10,836 bases of DNA from Thermoplasmata archaeon (GCA_021797265.1 JAJZZZ010000047.1:1-10836); one strand, 5' to 3'. Counted from the first letter of the stretch, positions 1-7,584 are shown. A program made the numbers and translations. Notes: a model not told the origin generated them from the sequence alone.

Positions 1-235
1 GCGTGGCCAGATAGGAATAATCCGGGCTGGCGGCGAAGAAGAAAAGGCACTTCAGTCAGCGATGGAAACTCTTGATAAAATAGACAAAATCGCTTCCGGA
101 ATCAAGAACAAGAAAGAGAAGAAGGAGTTCCGCAAATCACTTTCCTTCATATATGATCTGGCCTCAGACATAGCTATGGAGCTGGAAAATGTTGAGGAAG
201 CCATAAAGATTGCCCAGAGATCCAACCAGGACTGA
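1..235 (+). CDS. Unrecognised protein, C-terminal fragment
   Basis: An open frame runs in from the left edge (first full codon at 2) and stops at TGA 233-235, giving the last 77 residues of a protein whose start lies outside the window. The fragment is strongly charged. A run rich in lysine and glutamate (about visible residues 25-50, including KNKKEKKEF) leads into a likely amphipathic helix ending in NVEEAIKIAQRSNQD. This suggests a helical or coiled-coil tail. The short RGQIGIIRAGG stretch at the left edge could be the wing of a winged-helix domain or a loop of another fold, but too little is visible to say. No signal or membrane segment is seen in the fragment. The gene converges on the DUF2240-like gene with 29 bp between the stop codons. 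The reading frame is probably real; the function is unknown. Confidence 0.6.
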   Translation, partial: RGQIGIIRAGGEEEKALQSAMETLDKIDKIASGIKNKKEKKEFRKSLSFIYDLASDIAMELENVEEAIKIAQRSNQD

Positions 236-246
236 ATCTGGGTCAG

Positions 247-252
247 TTTTTT
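247..252 (+). terminator. T-tract between convergent genes
   Basis: Six consecutive T residues lie 12 bases after the TGA of the left-edge gene, in the 29-bp gap before the convergent DUF2240-like gene. Archaeal termination often needs only a short T-run, so this could end the + strand transcript. No hairpin precedes it. Confidence 0.3.
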
Positions 253-264
253 ATCATCGCTCCG

Positions 265-762
265 TTACGATCTTTTCTCCGGGTTTTGGTTTGTCCATCT
301 GGTACACATTTCATTCAAATACTCCTTGATGTCTATGCCCTCATCTGACATCACGGAAAGCAGAGCAGTTTCAAAACTGATGTATTTCAGGGGCTGAAGG
401 ACCTCTCTTGCCCTGGCAATTGCCTCCTTCTTGGTGAGTTTTCCTGATGCGGATATTGCCTCCAGAAGTCTGTCAACAAGAGGTCTGTCCCCGGATTCCT
501 GGAAAAGTTGATCACGCGTGACGGAGAAATCAAGTGGAACAATTATTCCGGAGGTGCTGAAATTTGGGACGAAGGCGCTGTCTTTCTTCACCAGGATGCC
601 CTCCTTCACCGCAGCTTCAAGGAATTCCTTGACTGTTTCAGGATCAATAAGATTTTTCTTGAAGGAAAGCGCAGTGATAAAATCCTGCTGTGTGTAGGCT
701 GCGACACCCTTTTTGGAATTTGACACGATTGCAACAAGTTTCCTCGCAAAATCCTTGTTCAT
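265..762 (-). CDS. DUF2240-like archaeal protein
   Basis: This encodes a 165-residue soluble protein. Pattern and length match, from memory, the archaeal DUF2240 family, whose function is not established. The N-terminal half looks like a winged-helix-type module: a helix at about 20-32 (TQQDFITALSFKKNLI), a helix at 40-54, then EGILVKKDSAFVPNF and a strand with IIVPLDF. The C-terminal half is helical: RPLVDRLLEAI, then LTKKEAIARA, then a final helix around SVMSDEGIDIKEYL. No catalytic motif, signal peptide or membrane helix is visible. The ATG at 762 is preceded by AGGAGA (765-770 on the complement) four or so bases away. It is 83 bp downstream of the ABC exporter operon on the same strand, but a separate TATA box lies upstream. 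The family assignment was not confirmed by a search. Confidence 0.75.
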   Translation of the reverse strand: MNKDFARKLVAIVSNSKKGVAAYTQQDFITALSFKKNLIDPETVKEFLEAAVKEGILVKKDSAFVPNFSTSGIIVPLDFSVTRDQLFQESGDRPLVDRLLEAISASGKLTKKEAIARAREVLQPLKYISFETALLSVMSDEGIDIKEYLNEMCTRWTNQNPEKRS

Positions 763-785
763 TTTCTCCTGTTAATCAGTACAGT

Positions 786-797
786 CCTTAAATACAT
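786..797 (-). promoter_or_regulatory. TATA box of the DUF2240-like gene
   Basis: On the complement the sequence reads ATGTATTTAAGG, centred about 29 bp upstream of the ATG at 762. The usual archaeal spacing to the start site (about 25 bp) puts transcription initiation near 766. The leader would be only a few bases long and would cut into the AGGAGA ribosome-binding site. Confidence 0.5.
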
Positions 798-845
798 TAT
801 CCGTTAATGCCACAAGCCGCCCAGATCATAATTGGCCACCAGTAT

Positions 846-2615
846 TCATGTGTCACCATACTGTATATTGTACAGGCTGGAGAATAGCCCCTCCTTCTTC
901 ATTAGTTCATTGAATGTCCCCTCCTCAGCTATGCTCCCTTCCTTCAGGACAACGACCCTGTCAACGAGAATTATCATTGAGAACCTGTGGGTTATCAGGA
1001 TGAGTGTCTTATCTTTCACGAATTCCCTGAGGGCCCCTATTATCATCTTCTCTGAATACGGATCGATCTGTGAAGTTGGCTCGTCAAGTATGAGTATTTC
1101 CGGATCACGGGCAAATGCTCTGAGTATGGAGACGGCCTGGCGCTGTCCCTCTGAAAGATTCCTCCCCATTTCCCCAACATTTGTGTCTATGCCCTGTGGC
1201 AATGATGAAAAGATTTCAGCCAGTCCGAACCTGTTGATAAGTTCAAGAACATGTTCCCTTGTTGTGCCAGGGTCTACGAATATTATATTCTCCATTACTG
1301 TGCCCCTGAACAGGAATGGATCCTGCAGGACAGGGGTCATGAGCTTCCTGTAGCTCCTTGTGGAGATTGAGCTGAGGTCTTTGTCGTCTATGAGTATCCC
1401 GCCAGCCTCAGGACTGTAAAACTTCAGCAGAAGATTGGAAAGTGTGGTTTTGCCGGCCCCGGTGTGCCCCACAACAGCAACCTTCTCGCCCTTCCTGATG
1501 GTGAGGTGAATATTCTCGAGGGCATTTCCTTCGCCATATGAGAAAGACATTCCATTGATCACGATTGAATCCTTAAACTCAACCTTGCTTTCGCTTCCCT
1601 CAGGCTCCCTATCCCTTGGCTGGTCAATTATTCCGTATATTCTGCTGATCCCCACAAGTGATGACTGATAGGAGTTATACAGCTGGGAGAGCTGGATCAC
1701 GGGATCAAAGAACTCCTGGACATAGACAACAAAGGCGACCAGAATCCCCACAGAAGTAACACCACGTATGAGCTGCAGTGCCCCTGCCAGAAGAACAATT
1801 GCAATGCCGGCAGCCTCTATGATCCTGACGGATGCCCCGTATGCGGAGGATAGCCTGGATGCCTTCATATTGGCCCTGAAATTCTGGTCGTTCAGGGTAC
1901 TGAAGTTATCCTCGGTCCTCTTCTCCACATTGAACGCCTTTATGGTACGAATGGCAGAAATGTTCTCTGCAAGGTTCCCTGTTATGGCTGCAATGGTTTT
2001 CCTTGTCCTGAGATAATTCCGCCTCACCCTGGGCTGAATGGAGATAGTGAAGACCATGAGCACAGGGATTATGATGAGGGCGTATAGTGTCAGGTTGAAA
2101 TCCTTGTAGAACATAATTGATATGGACACAACTACAGTGGATATACCTGCAATAACAGACGGCAGCTGGAAAGTCAGGAATTCACTCAATGTTTCAGCGT
2201 CATTTGTTATCCTGCTGATGAGGTACCCGGTCTTCACCTTGCTATAGAACGCCTCTGGCACGTACTGCAAATTCTCGAAGGCCCTGTCCCTCAGGCTCTT
2301 TATCTCCTTCTGTGCAAGCACTGTTGAGCTTATGGTCCGGATCCGGTTTGAGAAAAACTGAACCAGGTACAGAAGAAAGAAAAGCGATGCGAATAGTTCA
2401 AGATAGAAAATATTCCTTGCAATAATGGCATTGACTGCAAAGCCAAGCATGAGCGGGTAAAGCGTTCCCGCAATGGCGGTGATAATTACAGTTGTGACGA
2501 GGGTGGCACTTTCCTGTCTCATCTGGAAAATCTCCCGTACCATTCTCCGAAAAGACCCAGAACCCTTTGCAGTCTTTATGATCTGGTCCTCCAGATCTTC
2601 ATATGTCTGAGGCAT
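846..2615 (-). CDS. ABC exporter half-transporter, subunit with the catalytic Walker B
   Basis: This is a 589-residue half-transporter of the type I (ABCB-like) exporter fold, with an N-terminal membrane domain of six helices (about 35-305) and a C-terminal nucleotide-binding domain (about 345-589). Visible ATPase motifs are Walker A GHTGAGKT at 383-390, Q-loop Q431, signature LSEGQ at 487-491, Walker B ILILDE with D511 and E512, and the switch histidine H543. Walker B is canonical, while the signature has E in place of the first G. The start ATG overlaps the end of the upstream partner gene by 17 bp and has a good Shine-Dalgarno (AGGAG, complement of 2622-2626) six bases away. It very likely pairs with the upstream gene product as a heterodimeric exporter of lipids or toxic compounds in the cytoplasmic membrane. 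The substrate cannot be read from the sequence. Confidence 0.95.
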   Translation of the reverse strand: MPQTYEDLEDQIIKTAKGSGSFRRMVREIFQMRQESATLVTTVIITAIAGTLYPLMLGFAVNAIIARNIFYLELFASLFFLLYLVQFFSNRIRTISSTVLAQKEIKSLRDRAFENLQYVPEAFYSKVKTGYLISRITNDAETLSEFLTFQLPSVIAGISTVVVSISIMFYKDFNLTLYALIIIPVLMVFTISIQPRVRRNYLRTRKTIAAITGNLAENISAIRTIKAFNVEKRTEDNFSTLNDQNFRANMKASRLSSAYGASVRIIEAAGIAIVLLAGALQLIRGVTSVGILVAFVVYVQEFFDPVIQLSQLYNSYQSSLVGISRIYGIIDQPRDREPEGSESKVEFKDSIVINGMSFSYGEGNALENIHLTIRKGEKVAVVGHTGAGKTTLSNLLLKFYSPEAGGILIDDKDLSSISTRSYRKLMTPVLQDPFLFRGTVMENIIFVDPGTTREHVLELINRFGLAEIFSSLPQGIDTNVGEMGRNLSEGQRQAVSILRAFARDPEILILDEPTSQIDPYSEKMIIGALREFVKDKTLILITHRFSMIILVDRVVVLKEGSIAEEGTFNELMKKEGLFSSLYNIQYGDT

Positions 2616-4371
2616 TTCTCGCTCCTGTATAGCTGATTCCTACACCATTGGTTATGCCTTCAAGGTCCCTGTTGATGTCAATCACCGGTACGATCCTGCC
2701 GTCGTCAAGTTTCCAGACTCTGTCGGCAAACTTCAGAGCTGAAATCCGGTGCGTAACCAGGAGCACCGTAATGCCTCTCAGATCATTTCTGATATTCCTG
2801 AAGATCATGAGCTCTGTTTCCGGATCAACACTGGAGGTGGCGTCGTCAAGAATAAGGACAGAGGGATGAGAAACAATGGCTCTTGCCAGTGCGACCCTCT
2901 GCTTCTGGCCGCCGGACAGTGTGATTCCCCTCTCCCCAACCTGTGTGTTGTAAGCATCAGGAAGCGATTCTATGAAATCGGATATCTCAGCGGTACGCGC
3001 CGCATTCCTGACATCGTCATCTCCAACGTCCTGGTTCCCGAAGGCTATATTCTCACGGATGGTCCCGGAGAGGAGATTTATCTCCTGGGGGACCAGTGAA
3101 ACTGTTGATCGCAGGTTGGCCAGAGGTATTCTGGAAATTTCAGTTGACCCGATGTATATGTTTCCCTCATCAGGGTCATAGAACCTTGGAATCAGGCCTG
3201 TGAGCGTGGTTTTCCCCGATCCGGTTTTTCCAGTGACGGCAGCAAACTCGCCTCTGGGTACTGACATGCTTACGCTATCCAGTATCTTTCTCCCGTCACG
3301 GAAGAAGGTCACGTCCTGAATCCTGAGATCTCCATCAGGACGCACCCTGTCACTGGTATCCACATCCTCTTCGTCCTTGGAATCCGTCAGCAATGAAACT
3401 CTCTCTATTCCAGCTCTGGCATTCTCTGAGAACACTATTAGCCTTCCGAATGAACTCACAGGCGAACTGATCATGCTGAATATGTTCACGGCGGCAACAA
3501 GCGGCCCAACATCCGATGCCGATATGACATCGATGTATCCTCCATATATGAGAATAGCCGAGGCCGCAGCACTCACTATGAGTGGCATCAGGTTGTTGTA
3601 GAACCCCCGAAGCTTGGCAACCTCGATATACTCATCGTAGTAGCTTTCCGTGGTGTCTGAGAATCTCCCTATTTCCAGATCCTCGGCGGAGAATCCTCTC
3701 ACCACACGATTCCCAACAATGTTCTCCTGCAGCCTTTCATTCATCTGGCCGTAGTAGGTCCTGATGCGTCTCCATCTGGATCTCTGCTTTCTCTGGAATG
3801 CTATTCCGGAATAGATGAGCAGTGGGACAGAAACAAGGAATATGAGGGCGAAGTACGGATTGATGGTGAAAAGAAAATACAGGGCGAAGACTATGAGAAA
3901 TATTGTGGGAAGCATCTGGGAGAACAGCATGTTAAGAAAATTTCTTATGGCATGTATGTCCATGGTTGTTCTTGAAAGGAGGTCTCCGGAAGTCTGCGTC
4001 TCGAAGAATCTGAACTTCTTCCTCATGAGGTGGTGAAATACTGAATCCCTCAGGCTGAATTCAAATTTCTGGCTTATATACTGGGAGCCATAGCTCACAA
4101 CAAACTGGAGGCCGCCGGTAATTGAAGAGACGATTACTATGAGTATGGAAACATGCAGAACACCTGCATAGCTCATGGATTCAATGGCTGTAACTGCGTC
4201 TCCAATATACACTGGAATGAGGAGGCGGGTAATTGATGCGAACAAGCCGGCAGCGATGACCGAGATCATTACCGGCTTTTTCCCGGCCAGGTATTTGGCG
4301 GCAAAGATCATGGGGTAAAAAACACCCAGAAACCCCCTCAACCGCACAAGCATGCCCCTGAACTTACTCAT
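2599..4371 (-). CDS. ABC exporter half-transporter, subunit with degenerate Walker B
   Basis: This is a 590-residue half-transporter, first gene of the exporter operon. A membrane domain (about 30-310, six predicted helices) precedes the nucleotide-binding domain (about 350-570). Motifs are Walker A GKTGSGKT at 381-388, Q-loop Q429, signature LSGGQ at 485-489, Walker B VLILDD with D509 followed by D510, and switch histidine H541. The catalytic glutamate after Walker B is replaced by D510, while the signature is perfect, complementary to the partner encoded downstream. Its Walker A/B would form the degenerate ATP site with the partner's LSEGQ, and its LSGGQ would complete the active site. The ATG at 4371 has no Shine-Dalgarno. 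A TATA-like box about 21 bp upstream suggests near-leaderless initiation. Met7 (4353), preceded by AGGGGC, is a possible alternative start. Confidence 0.95.
   Translation of the reverse strand: MSKFRGMLVRLRGFLGVFYPMIFAAKYLAGKKPVMISVIAAGLFASITRLLIPVYIGDAVTAIESMSYAGVLHVSILIVIVSSITGGLQFVVSYGSQYISQKFEFSLRDSVFHHLMRKKFRFFETQTSGDLLSRTTMDIHAIRNFLNMLFSQMLPTIFLIVFALYFLFTINPYFALIFLVSVPLLIYSGIAFQRKQRSRWRRIRTYYGQMNERLQENIVGNRVVRGFSAEDLEIGRFSDTTESYYDEYIEVAKLRGFYNNLMPLIVSAAASAILIYGGYIDVISASDVGPLVAAVNIFSMISSPVSSFGRLIVFSENARAGIERVSLLTDSKDEEDVDTSDRVRPDGDLRIQDVTFFRDGRKILDSVSMSVPRGEFAAVTGKTGSGKTTLTGLIPRFYDPDEGNIYIGSTEISRIPLANLRSTVSLVPQEINLLSGTIRENIAFGNQDVGDDDVRNAARTAEISDFIESLPDAYNTQVGERGITLSGGQKQRVALARAIVSHPSVLILDDATSSVDPETELMIFRNIRNDLRGITVLLVTHRISALKFADRVWKLDDGRIVPVIDINRDLEGITNGVGISYTGARNASDI
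2622..2626 (-). promoter_or_regulatory. Shine-Dalgarno of the second exporter gene
   Basis: AGGAG on the complement lies inside the 3' end of the upstream exporter gene, six bases before the ATG at 2615. It fits translation initiation inside a polycistronic mRNA and fixes the start of the downstream subunit. Confidence 0.6.
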
Positions 4372-4387
4372 TATATATACGACCCTC

Positions 4388-4397
4388 TAAATATATG
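4388..4397 (-). promoter_or_regulatory. TATA-like box of the ABC exporter operon
   Basis: The complement reads CATATATTTA, centred 21-22 bp upstream of the ATG at 4371 in the 87-bp gap after the ABC-2 ATPase gene. The start site would fall at or just inside the first codons, so the mRNA is leaderless or begins at Met7. A second AT-rich run at 4372-4379 is too close to the start to act as the box. Confidence 0.45.
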
Positions 4398-4458
4398 TCG
4401 CTAATTTCATCAAAGGAATTAATGTTTTCCAGTGGATGGCATAATCTTCATCCCGGAA

Positions 4459-5352
4459 TCAAGAAGACATGAGGGTGATGTAAAGGTTTTCAAGATTGCT
4501 CTGGGGCTTCACCCATCTAATTCTAAGTCCCTGTGCTGAGAGGTAGTTGATCACATCAGAATTTGAAGTGCCTGACCTTAACCTGAACATTGCGCTTTTC
4601 CCGTCCACGAAGGTCTGATCTGCCATATGGTCAGGCAGTGAAACCTTCCCCGCAGGATCCTCAAATTCAACTTCTATTATATTTTCAGAGGGCGAATTGA
4701 TGGTGTCATGGACAATCTCACCCTTGTTGATGATAATCACCCTGTCGCATATCTCCTGTGCCTCGTAAATGAGATGAGTGCTCAGTATGATTATCCTTTC
4801 CTTGCTCTGATTCAGGGATTTTATAAGATCCCTCATCTCCTTCATTCCCTTGGGGTCAAGGCCAAAAGTGGGTTCATCAAGAATTATTATGTGGGGATCA
4901 CTGATGAGAGCGCAGGCAAGGCTTAATCTCTGCTTCATTCCGCGGGAAAAGTTGCCAGTCTTCCTTCCAAGGTATTCCCCAATGCCTGTCATCTGGGAAA
5001 CACGCTGTATTTCTGAATTGAGATTCTTCTCCGTTACACCTTTGACTCTGCCCACAAATTTCAGTGTTTCAAGCGCAGTCAGATAAGGATAAAACTCCGG
5101 CTGCTCCACAAGGGCACCAACATCCATAAGGGCCTTTTCCGGTTCATCAGAAACATTTATGCCATTTAGCAGCGCAACACCCTCAGTGGGTTTCACTATA
5201 TTTGTGAGAATCTTCAGCAGGGTTGTCTTTCCAGCTCCATTGGGACCAAGGATTCCAATGCATCCAGGTTCCTGCAAATTGAGGCTTACCTCGTTCAGGG
5301 CCCTGACGTCTCGATAATTCTTTGTAACCTTTTCCACCAGCACTGAAGGCAT
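4459..5352 (-). CDS. ABC-2 type transporter ATP-binding protein
   Basis: This 297-residue ATPase powers the ABC-2 permease encoded immediately upstream. Motifs are Walker A GPNGAGKT at 36-43, Q-loop Q84, a signature in the variant form FSRGMKQR at 135-142 (usual for the DRA/CcmA-like group), Walker B IIILDE with D159 and E160, and switch histidine H193. Residues from about 225 onward form an extra C-terminal domain common in this group. The start codon overlaps the permease stop (TAATG, one shared base). A strong ribosome-binding site, GGAGGTGA, sits seven bases upstream, so the two proteins are probably made in a coupled way. Members of the family export drugs, peptides, lipids or polysaccharide, or serve in self-protection. 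The substrate here is unknown. It is the last gene of a three-gene operon with the permease and a surface glycoprotein. Confidence 0.93.
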   Translation of the reverse strand: MPSVLVEKVTKNYRDVRALNEVSLNLQEPGCIGILGPNGAGKTTLLKILTNIVKPTEGVALLNGINVSDEPEKALMDVGALVEQPEFYPYLTALETLKFVGRVKGVTEKNLNSEIQRVSQMTGIGEYLGRKTGNFSRGMKQRLSLACALISDPHIIILDEPTFGLDPKGMKEMRDLIKSLNQSKERIIILSTHLIYEAQEICDRVIIINKGEIVHDTINSPSENIIEVEFEDPAGKVSLPDHMADQTFVDGKSAMFRLRSGTSNSDVINYLSAQGLRIRWVKPQSNLENLYITLMSS

Positions 5353-6194
5353 TATTTCACCTCCTTCCTGTCAAATATGATAAGGGCTGCTGCGAATGAT
5401 ACTATGGCATACGCAACCATGACGCCTATAGAAGTATAGAGGGTACCCACCGTGGCCGGAGCGAAGGTGGATGATGAGGTGGAAAATGGGTTTGTTGAAA
5501 TGTTGAGGTAAACTTTTTCCATGGCATCTGCTGCCACATTGAGGAGATAGTAGGGCGTGGTCTTGTAGAGAAATTCCACTATTATTTCATAAGCGTTGAA
5601 AACCAGGAAATAAATGAGAAAAACGGTGATATATGCATAGGTGTTCTTGTTGAAAATGCTGCTGATTAGGAATGTGAAAGCTGTTATTGAAAATACGAAT
5701 ATGAGGAGAAGCCCCAGGGACTGGTAAAATGGGAGAAGAAGGGGACCGGGAAACAGGTACTCGAAGACGGCGGCCTGGAATGCTACGTAAATCAGGACGG
5801 TTATGAATGTAACAGCCACGGCAGCCAGGTACTTTGAAACCAGCAGAGTGACCCTTCCAATGGGAAGCGGAAAGATATGAAAGGCAGTCTTGTTTTCTAT
5901 CTCGCTTGATATTGCAGTTGATCCGAAAAACACAGATGCAAATACTGGAAGGTCCAGCAGCACGAATGCCCAGAGATATCCAAATATTTCCTCCTTTCCA
6001 GAATTCCCGAGTGTTGACAGGAGGCTCTTGGGTATGATAAGGTCAAGCTTGTTGATGTACTTCAATGAAAAATATGTGAGTAGCACAGAAACAAGGATGG
6101 CAATTATGAGCATCAGGTAAAAGCTCTTTGATCTGTAGTAATTCCTGAAATAATAGGCAGTGGCTACCCTGAGTGTTCTGGCTGTCCCAGTCAT
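5352..6194 (-). CDS. ABC-2 type transporter permease
   Basis: This 280-residue integral membrane protein has about six predicted helices: roughly 24-43, 70-95, 118-145, 153-180, 185-210 and 252-274. That is the usual ABC-2 permease topology. Residues 96-115 (ISSEIENKTAFHIFPLPI) match the cytoplasmic loop typical of the family, which couples to the ATPase, and a basic N-terminal segment (YRSKSF) precedes the first helix. The extracytoplasmic stretch between helices 5 and 6 is rich in serine and threonine (about 230-248). The gene starts four bases after the upstream surface-protein gene ends and its stop overlaps the ATPase start, so all three genes are one transcription unit. The permease presumably exports or flips the same unknown substrate that the ATPase drives. 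Confidence 0.9.
   Translation of the reverse strand: MTGTARTLRVATAYYFRNYYRSKSFYLMLIIAILVSVLLTYFSLKYINKLDLIIPKSLLSTLGNSGKEEIFGYLWAFVLLDLPVFASVFFGSTAISSEIENKTAFHIFPLPIGRVTLLVSKYLAAVAVTFITVLIYVAFQAAVFEYLFPGPLLLPFYQSLGLLLIFVFSITAFTFLISSIFNKNTYAYITVFLIYFLVFNAYEIIVEFLYKTTPYYLLNVAADAMEKVYLNISTNPFSTSSSTFAPATVGTLYTSIGVMVAYAIVSFAAALIIFDRKEVK
5357..5364 (-). promoter_or_regulatory. Strong Shine-Dalgarno of the ABC-2 ATPase gene
   Basis: GGAGGTGA on the complement is a near-perfect match to the anti-Shine-Dalgarno and lies within the last codons of the permease gene, with standard spacing to the ATG at 5352. Operon-internal genes here use Shine-Dalgarno sites, whereas promoter-proximal genes such as the one at 7041 appear leaderless. 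Confidence 0.8.
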
Positions 6195-6198
6195 GAAT

Positions 6199-7041
6199 TC
6201 ACAGGTCCCTTCCGTTAAGATTCAGAGGTGCAGTGCTGAAGATTCTTGTAAGATTTCCATTAAGGTAATTCATCCCAACGGACAGGGTAACATTCAGCTC
6301 AGTACCGCTCAGGGATACCAAAGTCACATTGCTGATGAGGCTGAAGGCCTTAAAAGCATTCTGAGCAATGGTGTGGTTGCTGAATACAACCTGGAAACTT
6401 GAGGAATTGTAGAAAATGTTTCCTGTAAATGATCGGAAATAAGCATTGGAATAGTTAAGGTAGATTGAGACATTTGAGCCCGATTTGAAGTATGCGGATT
6501 CCTTTGCACTGAAACTCTTTCCGCCACTCATTGCTGATATGGAATACTCAACACTTCTCAGGGTACCAACAGACACTGTGGTACCTGAGAGTTCAGCTAT
6601 GTAAATTGTGTTATTGTGTATGAAACTGCTGAGATTGACGGTGTTCCCGGCGTAAACGCTGGAAAGGTTCCCCAGTGTACTGTTAAGGGATACAGAAATA
6701 TTTGAAAGATAATATATCCTGTATCCGTCATAGGATTTAAGGTAGGTTGGCGTAACTGAAATGGATGTGTTCCCAGAAGTGTTGGATCCGGTACCTGATA
6801 GAACGCTTGAGACCTGGCTGACTCCGATGTTTATGACTATTCCAGTATTATTGCCCGAATTGAATACATAGAATTGTGTCCCATTATAATCAGCCCTAAT
6901 TACGGCTGTGGAATTTTCAGGTACAAAATTGATCATGGAAGGATTTGATGACGCGAACGATCGATAGGCAATGTATCCGCTGGGCACAGCAACTCCAACG
7001 GCTATGATTATGACTATTATTGCCTTGAGAAGAGGCTTCAT
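6199..7041 (-). CDS. Membrane-anchored, sequon-rich surface protein
   Basis: This 280-residue protein has one N-terminal hydrophobic segment (about 5-25, KAIIVIIIAVGVAV) with a positively charged start. It acts as a signal anchor or signal peptide, and the rest is extracytoplasmic. The exposed part is rich in Ser, Thr, Asn, Tyr and Gly and holds 17 N-X-S/T sequons, at N43, 53, 64, 87, 91, 114, 120, 125, 136, 143, 190, 196, 212, 222, 238, 250 and 263. It contains no cysteine. It should be a heavily N-glycosylated, mainly beta-stranded protein. I recognise no named family. It is the first gene of the ABC-2 operon, four bases before the permease, so it probably acts with that transporter at the outer face of the membrane, for example as an accessory or immunity-like factor. 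That role is inferred only from the operon. Confidence 0.8.
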   Translation of the reverse strand: MKPLLKAIIVIIIAVGVAVPSGYIAYRSFASSNPSMINFVPENSTAVIRADYNGTQFYVFNSGNNTGIVINIGVSQVSSVLSGTGSNTSGNTSISVTPTYLKSYDGYRIYYLSNISVSLNSTLGNLSSVYAGNTVNLSSFIHNNTIYIAELSGTTVSVGTLRSVEYSISAMSGGKSFSAKESAYFKSGSNVSIYLNYSNAYFRSFTGNIFYNSSSFQVVFSNHTIAQNAFKAFSLISNVTLVSLSGTELNVTLSVGMNYLNGNLTRIFSTAPLNLNGRDL

Positions 7042-7046
7042 GATTA

Positions 7047-7056
7047 GATATTTAAC
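7047..7056 (+). promoter_or_regulatory. TATA box of the 7078 gene (divergent pair)
   Basis: GATATTTAAC is centred about 26 bp upstream of the + strand ATG at 7078, ideal spacing for a leaderless mRNA. It lies closer to the divergent - strand start (7041) than that gene's own box does, so the two promoters interleave within 36 bp. Confidence 0.55.
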
Positions 7057-7060
7057 TTAC

Positions 7061-7070
7061 CTATTTAAAC
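7061..7070 (-). promoter_or_regulatory. TATA box of the ABC-2 operon (divergent pair)
   Basis: The complement reads GTTTAAATAG, centred 24-25 bp upstream of the ATG at 7041, which again fits a leaderless transcript. No Shine-Dalgarno precedes that ATG. Only four bases separate this box from the + strand box at 7047-7056. Confidence 0.6.
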
Positions 7071-7077
7071 CCGGATC

Positions 7078-7584
7078 ATGACATTTTTGATCAATTCTCC
7101 GCCATATATGAAGAAAAAGCTGGATTTAAGCAATCCAAATCCAAATGGTCTATCTCATGACAACGGGTTCTGGAGAAAATTTATTCATAGTGCTGGTGAT
7201 CTTCTTTGGCGGGAGAATCGCATGGACGTTGACAGAAGAATACTCGATATTATGGAGGACTGGCTGAGGGATGGCAACAGCAACATTGATGAGCTGGCCG
7301 ATGTGGACGATGCAAGCTGGACAAGCCTCATAGAATCCAAATTAAGCGAAGCCGAGAAGGATCTCACCAGCCTCCCAGATGCGGCATTTTCTAAGGTTAT
7401 GGGCTTCCTCAACTTCATGAGCAGCGTTGCAAAGACTCTCCCCCATATCACTACTATTATCAGTTCATTTATAACCAGGATCAAGAAAATATTGGAAAGT
7501 GTGGCAAAAGCCCTGGGTGTGACATCGTATTCCATCTCTGTTGGAGTTCCGTTTTACCTGAACTTCAGCATGAATTTCTCGTAA
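7078..7584 (+). CDS. Unrecognised soluble protein, 168 aa
   Basis: I do not recognise this 168-residue protein. The first 30 residues are polar and proline/asparagine rich. Residues 31-65 look helical (FWRKFIHSAGDLLWRE, DRRILDIMEDWLRD), followed by an acidic stretch (ELADVDDASW, 72-81) and a helix (SLIESKLSEAEKDL). Residues 103-145 form one or two amphipathic or moderately hydrophobic helices, ending in basic IKKILESVAKALG. The last 20 residues alternate polar and hydrophobic side chains (SYSISVGVPFYLNFS) like a beta strand. There is no signal peptide, cysteine cluster or catalytic motif. The amphipathic helix could touch membranes. The start at 7078 is chosen because a TATA box sits 26 bp upstream. 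Met11 (7108) is an alternative. It is divergent from the ABC-2 operon and shares its promoter region, which hints at linked control. Confidence 0.7.
   Translation: MTFLINSPPYMKKKLDLSNPNPNGLSHDNGFWRKFIHSAGDLLWRENRMDVDRRILDIMEDWLRDGNSNIDELADVDDASWTSLIESKLSEAEKDLTSLPDAAFSKVMGFLNFMSSVAKTLPHITTIISSFITRIKKILESVAKALGVTSYSISVGVPFYLNFSMNFS

Noticed and set aside
832..1353. A 173-codon open frame on the + strand
   Set aside because: It is antisense to the ATPase domain of the exporter gene, has no promoter or ribosome site and its translation looks like the complement of conserved ABC motifs.
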